The position numbers were made by a program, and so were the translations under genes. 64,000 nucleotides of DNA, from NCBI RefSeq assembly GCF_019703515.2, contig NC_059348.1, positions 19,859,656-19,923,655 on the forward strand, read 5' to 3'. How positions within the stretch are numbered: position 1 is the first letter of the stretch; each line of letters begins with the position of its first letter. Positions 52,873 through 64,000 of this stretch are shown here, in pieces. Origin of the DNA: Myxocyprinus asiaticus (taxonomy: Eukaryota > Chordata > Actinopteri > Cypriniformes > Catostomidae). The notes below the pieces were generated by a model, which was given only the letters and a program-made list of their open reading frames with translations, ran no database searches and was not told the DNA's origin.

Positions 52873-53768
52873 TTCAGTTTTAAGTAAAGGTGATTTACAA
52901 AGACTCACCAGCAGAAGGACAAAGACATTCTTACCAACATGTGACAGTCTGTTACAGCCAACGGTAGTGACAACAGAACACACAGTAAGAGACAATCAGT
53001 GCAGACATACTCTCTACTATAATGGAGGGGCAAAAGGCCTATGACCTCTCATGGATGGAGAACAGGTGAGAGTGCAGAGGGAGAAGTCACATGACATCCA
53101 GTGGACTCCAGCAACACTTAAGTGACAGGTCCAGAACAGGTCATACACTGTTCAGCTGGACTATAGAACTGTAATAAGGCATAATCGGAGACATCTGATA
53201 ACGGTTCCTGGAGGAGAAAGATCAAATACACAAAACACAAATTGCACAAAGACTGAAGAGAATGACTCAAAGCAGATCCACTCAGACAAACATTCCAAAA
53301 CAGTACCACAAACTTTGACACAACACAGGGTGTTTTGAGAACAAGAAGTTGCAGAATTGTTAAAAGACCTGGACACACAGATTTTGTCTAAATTAAAACA
53401 GAGAAACACCCCACCTAACAGGGAACGTTCCAACAACTTTGGCTAATATTACTTTCAGGTTTGGAACAAATGTGGTAAATAAAACATTAATGGAACATCC
53501 TTATAACATTATTAACCTTAAATAACGTTCTACTAATGTTAAGAAAACATTTTTATGTTCCCACAACCACAGTGTAATGTTTGGAAAATGTTTTAAGAAC
53601 ATAAAATTTACTGTTCAGTGCACAAAGACACAGTAATTTGAAACACTGTTCCACTGTTCATGTACAGTAAGAGTAATGAATATGGACTGAACTAATGACA
53701 TTAAGTCATTTAATCTGTTGTGCTCTGTGTAAAAAAAAAAACATTTTTAAATAAAAAAAAATAAAGGA
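52873..53768 (+). other. Gypsy-like element, 3' interior after DIRS
   Basis: Lies between the DIRS junction and the 3' LTR. It should hold the integrase C-terminus. A weak match (an RTVIRHNRRHL-type stretch at about 53165-53200, as in the Gypsy segment V-RRNRRHL) is visible, but no long frame survives. The last 280 bp are AT-rich. Confidence 0.5.
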
Positions 53769-53970
53769 TGTTACAATAGGCTGTACTCGGATGTAGAAGT
53801 GTAAGGTCATGTGATGTAACCGGAAGTAATTGTGTTGACATTGTGTATGCGAGTGAGCACCAGCATGTTCAGTAAAGTTTAGAAACCATGCCGGACTTTT
53901 GAGTTGTTTATTTCATAGATAAGATTTGTTCAACATTGCTTTGGACATTGAGATATGGGCATGTATAACA
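53769..53970 (+). repeat. 3' LTR of the Gypsy-like element
   Basis: 202 bp, TGTTACAATAGG to ATGTATAACA, collinear with 46726-46927. Confidence 0.9.
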
Positions 53971-54744
53971 AATGTGAACACTGCCATATCAAAATACATT
54001 TTCTGTAAAGTATTAAATTTAATCTAGTTCATGGATACTGCCTGTCTTTCACAGAAATCCGTATTTTTTCTCTCTCTTTCTCACTCCGTTCTAAAAACCT
54101 CATCTCCGAACTACCAGTTAACCTGGGGTCCTGCCTTTCAGTGAATCACTGCTTTGAAAACTAAAAGGACCAATCTAACCAATTCTAACCAATCAGATCC
54201 ACGTTTTAAACCATGCACATCTTAAACAATAATATATATATATAATTCATTATTGAAATCATAACAAAATCACATAAGAAATTTTATAAAAGTTGTAATA
54301 AAAAAACTAATTATATGTACTGTATATATAAATTTTAGGGCTGCAACGCTACATGTATCCACGCCGAACAACGGATACATGGCCTTCGGTACGGTACACT
54401 CAGTCACACTAATGATTACATATCTTAACATGCGTGAAACCAGTATTTCAACAACATATAACGAACAACACAAACTGCATAGAACTGAAATGAAAAACGA
54501 TTGCGGAGCAACATGGGACTGCATGTAATCAAAACTTAACAGAATAGAGCGCCACACGGTACACTACAAACTGTGGATCAGATAAATGCATGTGAAGTTG
54601 ATGCGGACAGTTCTTTCATCAACGTGCCCGCTGCCCAGGCGGCTTTTACTTTCACGTACTGTCTCTGTGTTTATATCCGCATCTCCAGTTGAACACGCTT
54701 AGATGCGATATACAATATGGAAAAGCCACAACCTTTCTGTCAAA

Positions 54745-55090
54745 TGGTAACACTTTATAATAACAGTACATGAATAATCATGAATTAATAGTTACTTACG
54801 CAACTCAACATGAGTCATATGAATGCATAAATAATGGTCACCTTAATTACATGCTAGTACATGTTGAATAGTTAATGTATTAATTAACATTAGGAAATAA
54901 ACTAAATCAAACAGGGCTCATAAGGAAGAATGTAAAGTACTTCAACCTTGAATTAAATGTGCATGATTTAAAATGGTCATAATTTAAAAAAAATTATAAC
55001 TTTAATGTCTTCAGGTTTGCCACAAACATCACTGGAAGATGCAAGATTATTCTGAATAATTTACATGGATCATCCTTATCAAATGTTGAA
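54745..55090. repeat. MITE, copy related to 60480-60885
   Basis: Begins AATGGTAACACTTTATAATA and continues through tgaataatcatgaattaatag, gaatgtaaagtacttcaacc and tttgccacaaac. The same landmarks occur in reverse complement at 60480-60885. Confidence 0.65.
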
Positions 55091-55100
55091 TGCTTATCAA

Positions 55101-55762
55101 TTAATAGTTCTCCCATCTTTTACTCACCCTCATGCCATTCCAGATGTGTATGACTTTGTTTCATCTGCAGAACACAAATTTAGAAAAATTTAGAAGAATA
55201 TCTCAGCTCTGTAGGCCCATACAATGCATTATGAAAGTGAACAGGGACCACATTTTTGAAGTTCCAAAAAGCACATTAAACAGCATAAAAGTAATCTAAC
55301 TCATTTTTCACTGTGCATCTTGCCATTGCAGTCTCTAGGCACAATCTTGATTTCAAGCTCAATTACACTTTATAGTGCTTGATGCATGCACAGAGTGCTA
55401 GATGGTGCAAGGAAGTGTAATCGAGTTTGAAATCATGATGGCCAAGGAAATTTATTGTGGAAAAGGAGTTATATTTTGGTCTGATCTCACCGAAAACTGA
55501 TTGGACAACTTTAGAAGACATGGATTAAACTCCTGAAGTCAAATGGATTAGCCTACTTTTAAACTGCATTTATGTGATTTTTGGAGCTTAAACATTTTGG
55601 TCACCATTCATTATTTTATGGACCTACAGAGCTAAGATATTCTTATAAAAAAAACCTTTGTTTGTGCTCTACAGAAGAAAAGAGAGTCATACATATCTGG
55701 AATGGTATGAGGGTGTGTAATTGATGAGAGAATTTTCAATTTTGGGTGAACTTTTCCTTTAA
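55101..55762. repeat. Palindromic (foldback) MITE
   Basis: Arms beginning TAGTTCTCCC and ending GGGTGAACTTTTCC. The first 200 bases (tttactcaccctcatgccattccag, ctctgtaggcccatacaatgcat) are mirrored at the other end (gacctacagagctaaga, gtcatacatatctggaatgg). Same family as 61441-62075. Confidence 0.8.
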
Positions 55763-56698
55763 TGATTGCCACAAATAATTATTAATAATAATAATAATTT
55801 ATCTCAACCCATTCTGTGTGATTCTCTATTCCTTTCCCTTCATACTCGCCCTTCCACTGTCTGTTCTACCACTCAGTTTACTCGTTATCCATACTTAGGC
55901 CATGTCCGCATCTCAGATTTTACCTCGTCAAACCAAATGATGCTAAACAATATGTGATTTAACTGGGATGAATACTAGTGTAGTACAGGTGTAGCTGATA
56001 GTAAGTTTATAAAGATGTGCTCCACCAAGTAAAGACATGACATGATTATTCATTAACAAGTTATGGATTCATGGCTAGTTAATAATAAGTTAGTAATGAT
56101 ACACATGCACTAAGGTGATCCTTACCCATTTGCACCAGTGAAATAAAGACCAGGATTTTTTTAAAAAGATCTGCTTATTTGTAAATACAAATCCACCAGC
56201 ATATACGACATGAAAAAAAACCCCAACAACATTTAAAGGTAAAAATACCTTTAATGTGAAGAAACAAACAATACTGAAAATCAAGTGTCAATCTTCCACC
56301 AATATGCTTTAAATGAATGAAATCTCTTTTGATACATATACATACTCAAGAAAATCCAAACATACCTGTTAAGACATACAAGACACTTTTAAATGATTTA
56401 TAAGGTGTGTTTTGTCTCTCTCAATATCTCCTGATATCAAATCAGAAATGCTAAAAGTTAGCATTTAATACATTCAATTCAATAACAACATTTATTCAAA
56501 TACTGCACACAACGCTATCAGACTTGATATTATGAAATCTCTGATTTCAATCCTTAATTCAGTCCAACAAAACCACCAATAATTTTAGATTAAAAATGTC
56601 AGCATTACCATTGGAAATAGTGGCATACAGCCAATCAACACCTAGAGAGCACTGATTACAAGTGCCCCATCAGAAACAAACTGTACACATACTGTAGT

Positions 56699-57012
56699 TG
56701 TAATAGCAGGCGAGGATGGAGGATCTAAGTGCAGCTTTTTATAGAAACAAAAGATGAACAAAGTAACTCAGAATAAGAGTGGGGGGGGGGGGTGTTTAAG
56801 AAAAAAAAAAAACCCACACGGAACCCGGTACAGAACATGACAATACATGTGAAGACTGACAAAGGAAACAGGGAAAACAAGGGCTTAAAAAGGAAACGAG
56901 GAACACCTGTGGAAACAATCAGGGGAAAACCAATCATAAATGAAACTACAAAAGAACTACAAATTAACAGGAAACAGCAACATGGGAACTGAACAAGAAT
57001 TTCAAAAAACAA
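56699..57012 (-). repeat. 3' LTR of the gag-only element
   Basis: Shares with 57868-58196 the aagtgcagctttt, ggaacccggtacagaacatgac and acctgtggaaacaatc landmarks. The inner end is altered by poly(G), poly(A) and a TA/CT-rich stretch at 57006-57052. Confidence 0.75.
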
Positions 57013-57344
57013 TAAATAAATAAATTAATAATATATATCTCTCTCTATCTCAGGCAGGCGGCCAGGAGACCACAGCAGATCAGGCGGGCGGCCAGGAGAC
57101 CAAGGAGATGACCTCAAGGTGAGGACTGGGTCAGGAGGCCTGGGAGGCAGCAGAGCCACTGTAGGAGGATTCTCTTGGGGAGCGGGCTGAGCCACGGCAG
57201 ACTTGAGACAAAGAGTCCTGGATGAATGGGAAATGACCTCCGTTGTCACGCGCATGGGAAGAGACTCAGGAACGACCTCCGTGGTCGTGTACACAGGAAG
57301 AGACTCGGGAACAGAAACTTTTCTTCTCTTCCTCCTCCTCCTCT

Positions 57345-57465
57345 GGATGGCCGAAGTTGACAACGCTGACCCTGGGACGGGCAAGGCTGGCAACGCTGAC
57401 CCTGGGACGGGCGAGGCTGGCAACGCTGACCCTGGGACGGGCGAGGCTGGCAACGCATTGGCCGT
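57345..57465. repeat. 30-bp tandem repeat coding Pro/Ser-rich decapeptides
   Basis: Nearly four units of CTGACCCTGGGACGGGCGAG plus GCTGGCAACG. On the minus strand it reads as a 10-residue PASPVPGSAL repeat, a likely disordered stretch of the gag-side protein. Confidence 0.85.
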
Positions 57466-57565
57466 GGCAGGCGTGGGCGCTGACAGTTTGAGGTAGGGTC
57501 TTCATGGACCTACGCACCGACATCAGTGGCAGATCATACAACTTTGAGTCAGGGGCCATGGAAGG

Positions 57566-57853
57566 CTAGGACAAGGGAGATGAAGACGCAGGTTTTGGCC
57601 CGGGGTTCCCGCCATAATCCACTGTATAAAGGGGACTGCAAAGTTCCAGAGTCTTCTCCACATATTCGCCGAGTGTCCAGTGAGGATCAGCCGGAGGCAT
57701 CAGTTCCCTCAGTGCACTATTCAGACCGGCCCAGAAGAAAACCACCAGAGAGCGGTCTGGATAGTGCACAACATTTGCCAGCTCTAAAAACTCACGGACA
57801 TGATCCTCAACTGTACGGTCCCCTTGTTGAAGGAGCATAATTCTGACGGCCAC
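57566..57853 (-). pseudogene. Gag fragment of the LTR element
   Basis: A 95-codon minus-strand frame with LLQQGDRTVEDHVREFLELA, VVHYPDRSLVVFFWAGLNSAL and DPHWTLGEYVEKTLELC. This looks like the capsid part of retrotransposon gag proteins (the retrotransposon-gag domain around a PD..L...F..GL pattern). Both ends are missing: the frame begins within a few bases of the 5' LTR, so the N-terminus is deleted. Downstream (57453-57025) proline-rich text follows. It is probably not functional. Confidence 0.65.
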
Positions 57854-57867
57854 TAGATCAGTCTTTC

Positions 57868-58196
57868 TGTAACACGGCAGGCGAGGATGATGAATCTAAG
57901 TGCAGCTTTTAATAGAAACAAAAGATGAACAAAGTGAAGAAGAATGAAAACAAACCACAGGGAACCCAGTACAGAACATGACAATACATGTGAAGACTGA
58001 CAAAGGAAACAGGGAAAACAAGGGCTTAAATACACAGGGGCAAACAAGGGAACGAGGAACACCTGTGGAAACAATCGGGAAAACCAATCATAAAATGAAA
58101 CTACAAAGGACTACAAACTAACAGGAAACAGAAACATGGGAACTAAACAAGAATTTCAACATAAAAGTCAATACAAAAAACAGGGAATATGTGACA
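57868..58196 (-). repeat. 5' LTR of the gag-only element
   Basis: 329 bp. Minus-strand start TGTCACATATTCCC, end CGTGTTACA. Confidence 0.8.
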
Positions 58197-58201
58197 GTAG
58201 T

Positions 58202-60479
58202 TCCGGGCAAAAATGTAGTGAACTATCTGTACTTGAAATGGATGAAGTTCACACAATAAATGATTGAATGTTTACATGCACAAATGTCCACAGAAAAATG
58301 AACAAAACAAATTACTATTATTAACAACGATGATGTTGATGATGATGATGATGATGATGATCCAATCATTATCATCATTTTGAATTTTGATTTTGAGTAC
58401 TGTAGTGATTTTTACTCAATTCACCGATGACTTAGTGATTTTTGATCACATGTCACTTAAGGTGTGGTTATGAGTGTATCAGATGACCCCTCCCCCTTTG
58501 CAATACGGGGCACCAGTTAAGAATACTATATTAACAATTTAAGAACACTCCCAAAAGAGCTGTTTGATCATTTAGAATTAATGTAAACTAGAGGGAGTTG
58601 GTCAGCTGATTTATCTGAAGGATTTGTGAGAGTCTGGACAACTAGTAGAGTCTTTGATCATCAACACAATGAAGACACAGTTGTAATAAAATTCATGAAA
58701 TTTATTAACAATAGATATGCAAGAGTAAATACCACAACGATTAATAATGCTAATAATGAATATGCACTGCTAAAGGATAATAAACTTATAACCAAAAAGG
58801 AAAGTACTGAATTAAACAATAAAACAAATAAATGATTTGAACACAGAATGGATAAATGCAATGCTGTTAAACTGAATGTAGCAATGGGAGAGAATTGTAT
58901 GGGAATGCTCCTTATGGGAAACCACCTAATGGCTCTGGCAAAATGGTGATAAATAATGCTTATTTATCATTAAACAAATAATATACCTATTATTTGTAAC
59001 AAGCTGACCCCAGGTAACTGTTATCTAAGCAAGTTAGAAAAACATATGCTGCAGGTATAAACTAATTCCAAGGTCTCTAAAAAGAGGTTTGGTAAGTTTA
59101 TATTTACGTTCCACACAGTTGGGTGATCAGTCCGGCAATAGAGACGTCTTCCACTGGCAATACGGGTAGCATGCAGTGGGAAGGGCGTAGAGTTGTGATC
59201 CAGTAGTCATTGCCACGCTGGACTGGAGGATGCTGAACTTCGGTTGCGCCAAGAGGGTCCTTAAAGAGTGGACTGGGCAGCTGGGTCAGTTGAATCTTCA
59301 CAGGGTCCTTTGCAGGCTGTCTGTGTCACTGAGGAGCCGTGTGGGACAGGCAATGTCTGCTGATGCAGAGGTCCTTTGTGGACTGGGCTGTGCTGCTGGA
59401 GGGGCCATAAGGGTCAGATAAGGTCCCTCAATGCTGGGGCCCTTTTTCAGCTAGAGTGCAGCAATATAGCAATAAAGCAATATAAAAGGTTTTGCTCGCA
59501 AAAGCTTAACCTCAACTATTTTGTAGCCTCTTTCCTCGTCAGGTCAGAAACTCAGGACGTGGTGTGTCTGCTAATGTCTCCTTCCCCGTTGAGTTGGAAA
59601 TGCAGGACAAGGGTGTGTTTTCCCGGGGGACATATTTATCCCTTTCTGATAAGGAGGAGATTGAAATCTGGCGCCTTTCCGATCCTGGAGTGTGATTGGC
59701 CACTGGTGCCTGAAGTGGCCACGGTGTTGCCCACCCTAGTGTGGAACTCAATTGCATAGCATAAAGTACAGTGTTAAAACAGTGTCTTTAACGTTTTACC
59801 CATGCATTATTTCTTTACCAAACCTCTATCAAATTATTAAAGGCATCATATGGAACAGATAGAGACCAAACACGATAAGAAACGGTTAAGTCATCATCCG
59901 TGCATTCGTTTATCTGTTAATAGGTCTGTCCCATGAACTGTTGTGTTAACAGTCAATAACCATTAACATAAACTGTGCTTTGCATGAAGATGGAGTGGAT
60001 GTGTTGCAGTTTATATTAATTTAAGGCCTCCAAACCTATAGATCTATAGAATAGATTTCTGTGGCCCTCCACTGCTGCTGCATCCGGAAGGTCCTGAAGG
60101 AATTTATGGGAGATCTTGCTTAAACCTTAGGAATGAGTTTGGTGTGTGCAGAAGGTCCCCCTTCCTGCCCTGTAAGAGGTGTCTGGCAGTTGTCTTAGCA
60201 TCTTATCTGATGTTGCTGAACATTTGTTTATGTTCATTCACCAAGGATCCAATCACAGTGAGGTACATCTTTTTCTACACCGGCAGTTAGAGAGGGGCCC
60301 TGCCATAAACTGGTCCCTGGAATGCCATCTTAACTGATGTTCACCACAGTACTGATGAAACTCACTAAGTAACCAAGAAAAATATTGAGAAATATATGTA
60401 ACAAGAAGAAATATTGATCGAACAACATAAAGACAAGATCAAATTATTGTTGATTATTATTATTTTGTGTTTTTCTACG
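58202..60479. other. Possible retroviral LTR fragment and anonymous DNA
   Basis: At 58505-58514 the plus strand reads ACGGGGCACC, and with the next A it matches 11 bases of the tRNA-Met 3' end, as a minus-strand primer site would. An AATAAA (minus strand) follows at about 58700, and the sequence to about 60340 resembles the 3' LTR at 15073-16765 in general layout, without clear alignment. A GAT repeat lies at 58330-58362. No gene is supported; the frame at 59376-59759 has no known motif. Confidence 0.35.
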
Positions 60480-60885
60480 TTTTTTTTTAATGTCCATTTA
60501 AAAAATGGCTGAATTATACTGCGTCATTCAATGACGTTTGTGGCAAAATTGCAGACAGCTAAAAGTATAAAATAATTTAATTATTTCAATATTAAATATG
60601 AATGTTTAATTCAAGGTTAAAGTACTTCACATTCTTTCTTATAAAGGCTGTTTGATTTAGTTTATTCTCTAATGTTAATTATGCATTAACTATCAAACAT
60701 GGTGACTATTATTAAAGCATGAATTCAAATGAGTCATGTCGTAGTTAATGTTAGCTCTTCATTAGTTCCTGATTAGTCCATTCCTTAACTCATCATTAAT
60801 TTATGCAGAAGTAACTATTAATTCAGGAATTAATTCATGATTATTCATGTACTGTTATTATTAAGTGTTATCACATGAAATTAAG
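60480..60885. repeat. MITE, inverted relative of 54745-55090
   Basis: Carries in reverse complement the tttgccacaaac, aaagtacttcacattc and attcatgattattcatgtactg landmarks, ending TAAGTGTTATCACATG. Confidence 0.65.
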
Positions 60886-61440
60886 TAAGTACAAGCAGTA
60901 ATAAGATGATAATTCAAGAGAAATATTTACAGAGAAATAAGAAAACTGTTATTGAAAGAATAAAGTTTACTTTGTGGCTGTACACAGAGGACACATACTT
61001 GTTTTCTGTCTGCCTTATTTTTAAGTGTTGGTACATCTTTAGTCATTGCGTTGCGTCTCACTGTTTTTTTTTTTTTTCTCACATCGTGAGGGTTGTATTT
61101 TTAAGACGGTTTGTCAGTTGAAAGCAGTTCAGCATTTTAAAATGTGCCTTGAGACCCGCGTTTCACTGTTTTTTCTTGCGTCATGAAAGTTACATTTTTA
61201 AGACAGTGCGTCAAGTTAAACGTTAAATGAGACCCGCACGTTCACTTTTGCGTTGCGCTCCAGCTTGCTGTTTCGGGTACAAGAAAGCGTCTTATGTGAA
61301 AGTTAAAGGAGATTTTGGGAAGTATTGTGTGTGATGACTTCATGACTTAACATTAACACTGATCATATATTATTATCTTTCAGTGATCACTTGATCCTTG
61401 TAGCCCTGCACTTAATTGTTGTATTTGTGTAGTCTTTTAC
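60886..61440. repeat. Anonymous DNA with a 100-bp tandem duplication
   Basis: The block from GCGTCTCACTG at about 61050 to TTTGTCAGTTGAAAG recurs in diverged form at about 61157-61220 (GCGTTTCACTG to GTGCGTCAAGTTAAAC). The frame at 60906-61121 crosses the first block and is not convincing. Confidence 0.45.
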
Positions 61441-62075
61441 TTTAAGGGACAGTTCTCCCAAAAATGAAAATTCTCTCATTATTTACTCACCTTCATGCCA
61501 TTCCAGATATGTATGACTTTCTTTCTTCAGCAGAACACAAACAAAGATTTTTAGAAGAAAATTTCAGCTCTGTAGGTCCATTCAATGCAAGTGAATGGTG
61601 ACCAGAACTTTGTAGCTCCAAAAATCACATTAAAGTCAGCATAGAAGTAATCCATAAGACTCCATAAGAGCGGTTAAACCTCCACTTTCACTTCCAGGAT
61701 CATCTTGTTTTTTGGTGATTCACACTCTTTGTGCATATAACCACATACTTTTTGGGGCTGGTCAAAGGTGGAGATTTACACACACACAAAAAAAGGACTT
61801 AAATATTGATCTGTTTCTCACCCACACCAATGATATCTCTGGATTTAACCACTGGAGTCTTATGGATTACTTCTATGCTGCCTTTATGTGATTTTTGAAG
61901 CTGCAAATTTCTAGCCACCATTCACTTGCATTATATGGACCTACAGAGCTGAAATATTCTTCTAAAAATATTTGTTTGTGTTCAGCAGAAGAAAGAAAGT
62001 CGTATACATCTGGTATGGCAAGAGGGTGAGAAAATGATGAGAGAATTTTTATTTTTGGGACAACTATTCCTTTAA
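61441..62075. repeat. Palindromic (foldback) MITE, complete
   Basis: Arms TTTAAGGGACAGTTCTCCC and GGGACAACTATTCCTTTAA, with about 220 bases of inverted similarity on each side around an unpaired centre near 61760. Same family as 55101-55762. Confidence 0.85.
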
Positions 62076-64000
62076 TGTTTTACTATAAATCATGTCATGA
62101 TCCAGTTCCCTTATTCTTGTCATGCTCCAATAAAAAAACGAAAATAAAAAAGTGTTTTCTTTATTATTAATAAATTGTATATAATAATAACAGTAAAATA
62201 TAAAAAAAAAAAATAATGTTAGGGATATTTATTGCTAGTTACTGTACAATTTATATATTTACAGTAATATACCTCAGCTACCAATTACAGTAATCAGTAT
62301 ATTACTGTAAACGACATTGCAGCAGCTTACCGTTATCAGGTTTTTACAGTAACTAGCTGGCAACAGTGTTGCCAGTATGTTACTGTAGAAAAACAGTGTA
62401 GTCTATTTTTTTCTGCATCATGATATAAATCATGAATTATGACATTTCATTATTTTGATTAAAATAAGTATTAATAAGTACCCTTATTAAGCATTTATAG
62501 TTTAAATTGACTCACTATTTGGCAAGTATGGCATGAAAGTCACCCGTTTTATTCATGCTGTTACAACTGCACATAAATTATTTATAATATTTGAAGATGA
62601 GTAAGTCATTAATGAACCCCTTTACTACAATGGGAACCTTACTGTAAAGTGATACCATTTTGATAACACCACAGAGCCACAGTGTTTACACTTTCCAGGG
62701 AAATCAACCTAAAAATGATGAACTTGTATGTCTACATATTAAGCTAAGAAAGTGTTTTAACACATAAAAAATGACACTCTTGAGCTTTAAAAAAGCTTGA
62801 GAATTTTAAATGAATGAGAGAGTTTGAGGGTTAACTGAAACTATGATTTCATTTGGGCCATAGAAACCTGATAAGCAAAGTTTGCCAAAACTCTTTCTTG
62901 ACTTACAGTTTAACTTCTTTACACACTGCCATTGTGTCAGATTCTCACATACGTATCCTCCTCAAGTGTAAATACATGGAATTCAGTGAAACACACTAGA
63001 CTTGCAACTCTACTGTTGACAGAATCTAGAGGTTAAGATGTGGAAGCTCTTTAACATAAGGCTAACAAAAGATAATGTCTAACCCGGTCTCATGGCAAGT
63101 TGAAATAATACGAGATGGCAAAATCATTAGAAATCAAGTTGTCGTGTATGCACTCAAACATGTATGACTTTTACTTCCATTGAGAAAAATAATGAACCAG
63201 CCAACAATGTTATTATGATTTTTCCAAAATGTAACCCCTAATCCGAACCTAAACCAGACCATAAAGTCTAACCCCTTACCCAAACCCTAACCCTAAAACC
63301 ATGAGTTTAATAGGAAAATAACTTTAGCATACCACTAAATATGAAACTAAATTTGTTCACAGACGTGTCCTTTCTTAAAATAGCTAGCTAACATTTTATG
63401 CCTACATTGTATTGATCTGCAAATCTGTTTGTTTACTGATTGGTCTCTATGTGAATAAAAGTTGTAACTTTTGTAAGAGCCTTGACTTAAGATTTTGCCA
63501 TGTAGTCAAGAGTTATCACGAGACAATGTTGCAAATGTCTCCAAAATGCGCCACTCTGCTTTCAAAGACCTTTTATTAAACAGTTTGAAATCCCAAATAT
63601 ACAACAGCTTTGTTTGAGATTTTCACAAACTTTACGAAGTACATATTATAAAATAATACATTTTGTATTGTATATTACAACTATACTACAACCGTCATAC
63701 ATGAATGGTCTTATCAGTGAGTTTCCACCCCTGTGAGGACAAAAGATGTTTAAAATTTAAAAAATGGATATTGTGAACAATTTTTCACATATTTAGTTCA
63801 TTTGACATTATTTTAATTGTATTTTTTATTATTTTTATTATTTTACAGGTAAAAATTTTAATTATGATCTTTAACAGTCTGAATCTAGATGACTCATATG
63901 AGTCACATAATATTTGCACATGCTTTGTACAGACCAAATAAGCAAGTCCTCTTCATATTCTTTAGCCTAGTTTTAGGCAATAATATGTTCGTAGATATAC
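62076..64000. other. Intergenic DNA with MITE fragments, no gene recognised
   Basis: A TTACTGTAA-rich block at 62220-62400 and a MITE fragment at 62420-62680 (inverse of 14590-14830). CCCTAACC-type units lie at 63267-63298. The rest is AT-rich sequence without a supported gene. Confidence 0.55.

Larger units (their letters stand above)
46726..53970 (+). mobile_element. Ty3/Gypsy-like LTR retrotransposon, interrupted by DIRS
   Basis: Two 202-bp LTRs (46726-46927 and 53769-53970) flank the unit, with a perfect 5-bp duplication AATGT at 46721-46725 and 53971-53975. The interior holds a tRNA-Leu-like primer site, gag with a zinc knuckle, protease, reverse transcriptase and RNase H. A DIRS element (49217-52870) has replaced or interrupted integrase. 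The LTRs differ at about a dozen sites, so the insertion is not recent. Several stops and frameshifts break the polyprotein. Confidence 0.85.
53976..56693. other. Intergenic DNA with MITEs, no gene recognised
   Basis: Holds MITE copies at 54745-55090 and 55101-55762, a short TA repeat near 54230, and a gggctgcaacgc-type repeat end at about 54338. No coding region is supported. Confidence 0.55.
56699..58196 (-). mobile_element. Gag-only non-autonomous LTR retrotransposon
   Basis: Two related repeats of about 300 bp (56699-57012 and 57868-58196) enclose 855 bp. A perfect GTAGT duplication lies at 56694-56698 and 58197-58201. Minus-strand ends are TGTCACATATTCCC and TTACA. The interior has a gag fragment and a proline/serine repeat but no protease, polymerase or integrase, and no clear primer-binding site beside the 5' LTR. 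It must have moved with the help of an autonomous relative. Confidence 0.85.

Noticed and set aside
57345..57465. 30-bp repeats resembling a CRISPR unit length
   Set aside because: Direct tandem copies without spacers, in frame in a proline-rich coding stretch.
59376..59759. A 127-codon frame as a host gene
   Set aside because: No known motif, no splice context I can defend, and it sits in a possible LTR.

Overview
This is repeat-rich, AT-rich eukaryotic DNA from a teleost fish, most likely a cyprinid. That reading rests on the mix of transposon families: DIRS-1 retrotransposons with a C-terminal recombinase, L2 and CR1/L2/Rex1-like LINEs, a fish-type L1, sushi-type chromodomain Gypsy, Tc1, palindromic MITEs, and long dinucleotide and trinucleotide microsatellites. 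I found no host protein-coding gene, rRNA, functional tRNA or CRISPR. Essentially every meaningful reading frame belongs to a mobile element, and almost all are broken.

Layout. 1-6.8 kb: intergenic DNA with a complete small LTR element (1806-2718, TSD CCCTC), microsatellites and a tRNA-like SINE head. 6.8-8.4 kb: a 5'-truncated LINE. 8.6-13.8 kb: a degenerate sushi-like Gypsy with an L2 LINE inserted in its gag. 13.8-15.1 kb: MITE and SINE debris. 15.07-45.31 kb: one nested locus. A minus-strand retrovirus-like LTR element has its 3' LTR at 15073-16765 and its 5' LTR in pieces from 38447 to 45310. It has been hit by an L1 (16838-31459), which carries a DIRS element (19928-28608), which in turn carries a CR1/L2-like LINE (24909-27273). 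It also holds a small tRNA-Phe-primed LTR element (33904-35058) and a Tc1 transposon (36085-37617). Its 5' LTR holds a solo LTR, a second DIRS and a second CR1/L2-like LINE. 45.3-46.1 kb: a LINE tail and a minisatellite with a 72-bp period. 46.7-54.0 kb: a second Gypsy element with 202-bp LTRs, TSD AATGT and a tRNA-Leu-like primer site, interrupted by a third, inverted DIRS copy. 54-64 kb: MITEs, a gag-only LTR element (56699-58196, TSD GTAGT), a possible second retroviral LTR and anonymous DNA.

The elements do not form a pathway. What links them is order of insertion. Target-site duplications and the two paralogous LTRs, one of which supplies the empty site for insertions in the other, let the sequence of events be read directly. 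The most unusual items are the miniature LTR family with a tRNA-Phe primer site, the depth of nesting, the identical frame break in two LINE copies, the DIRS copy lacking its reverse-transcriptase YLD residues, and a Tc1 transposase that is open except for one stop near its C-terminus. All family names come from recognising motifs; no database search was possible.
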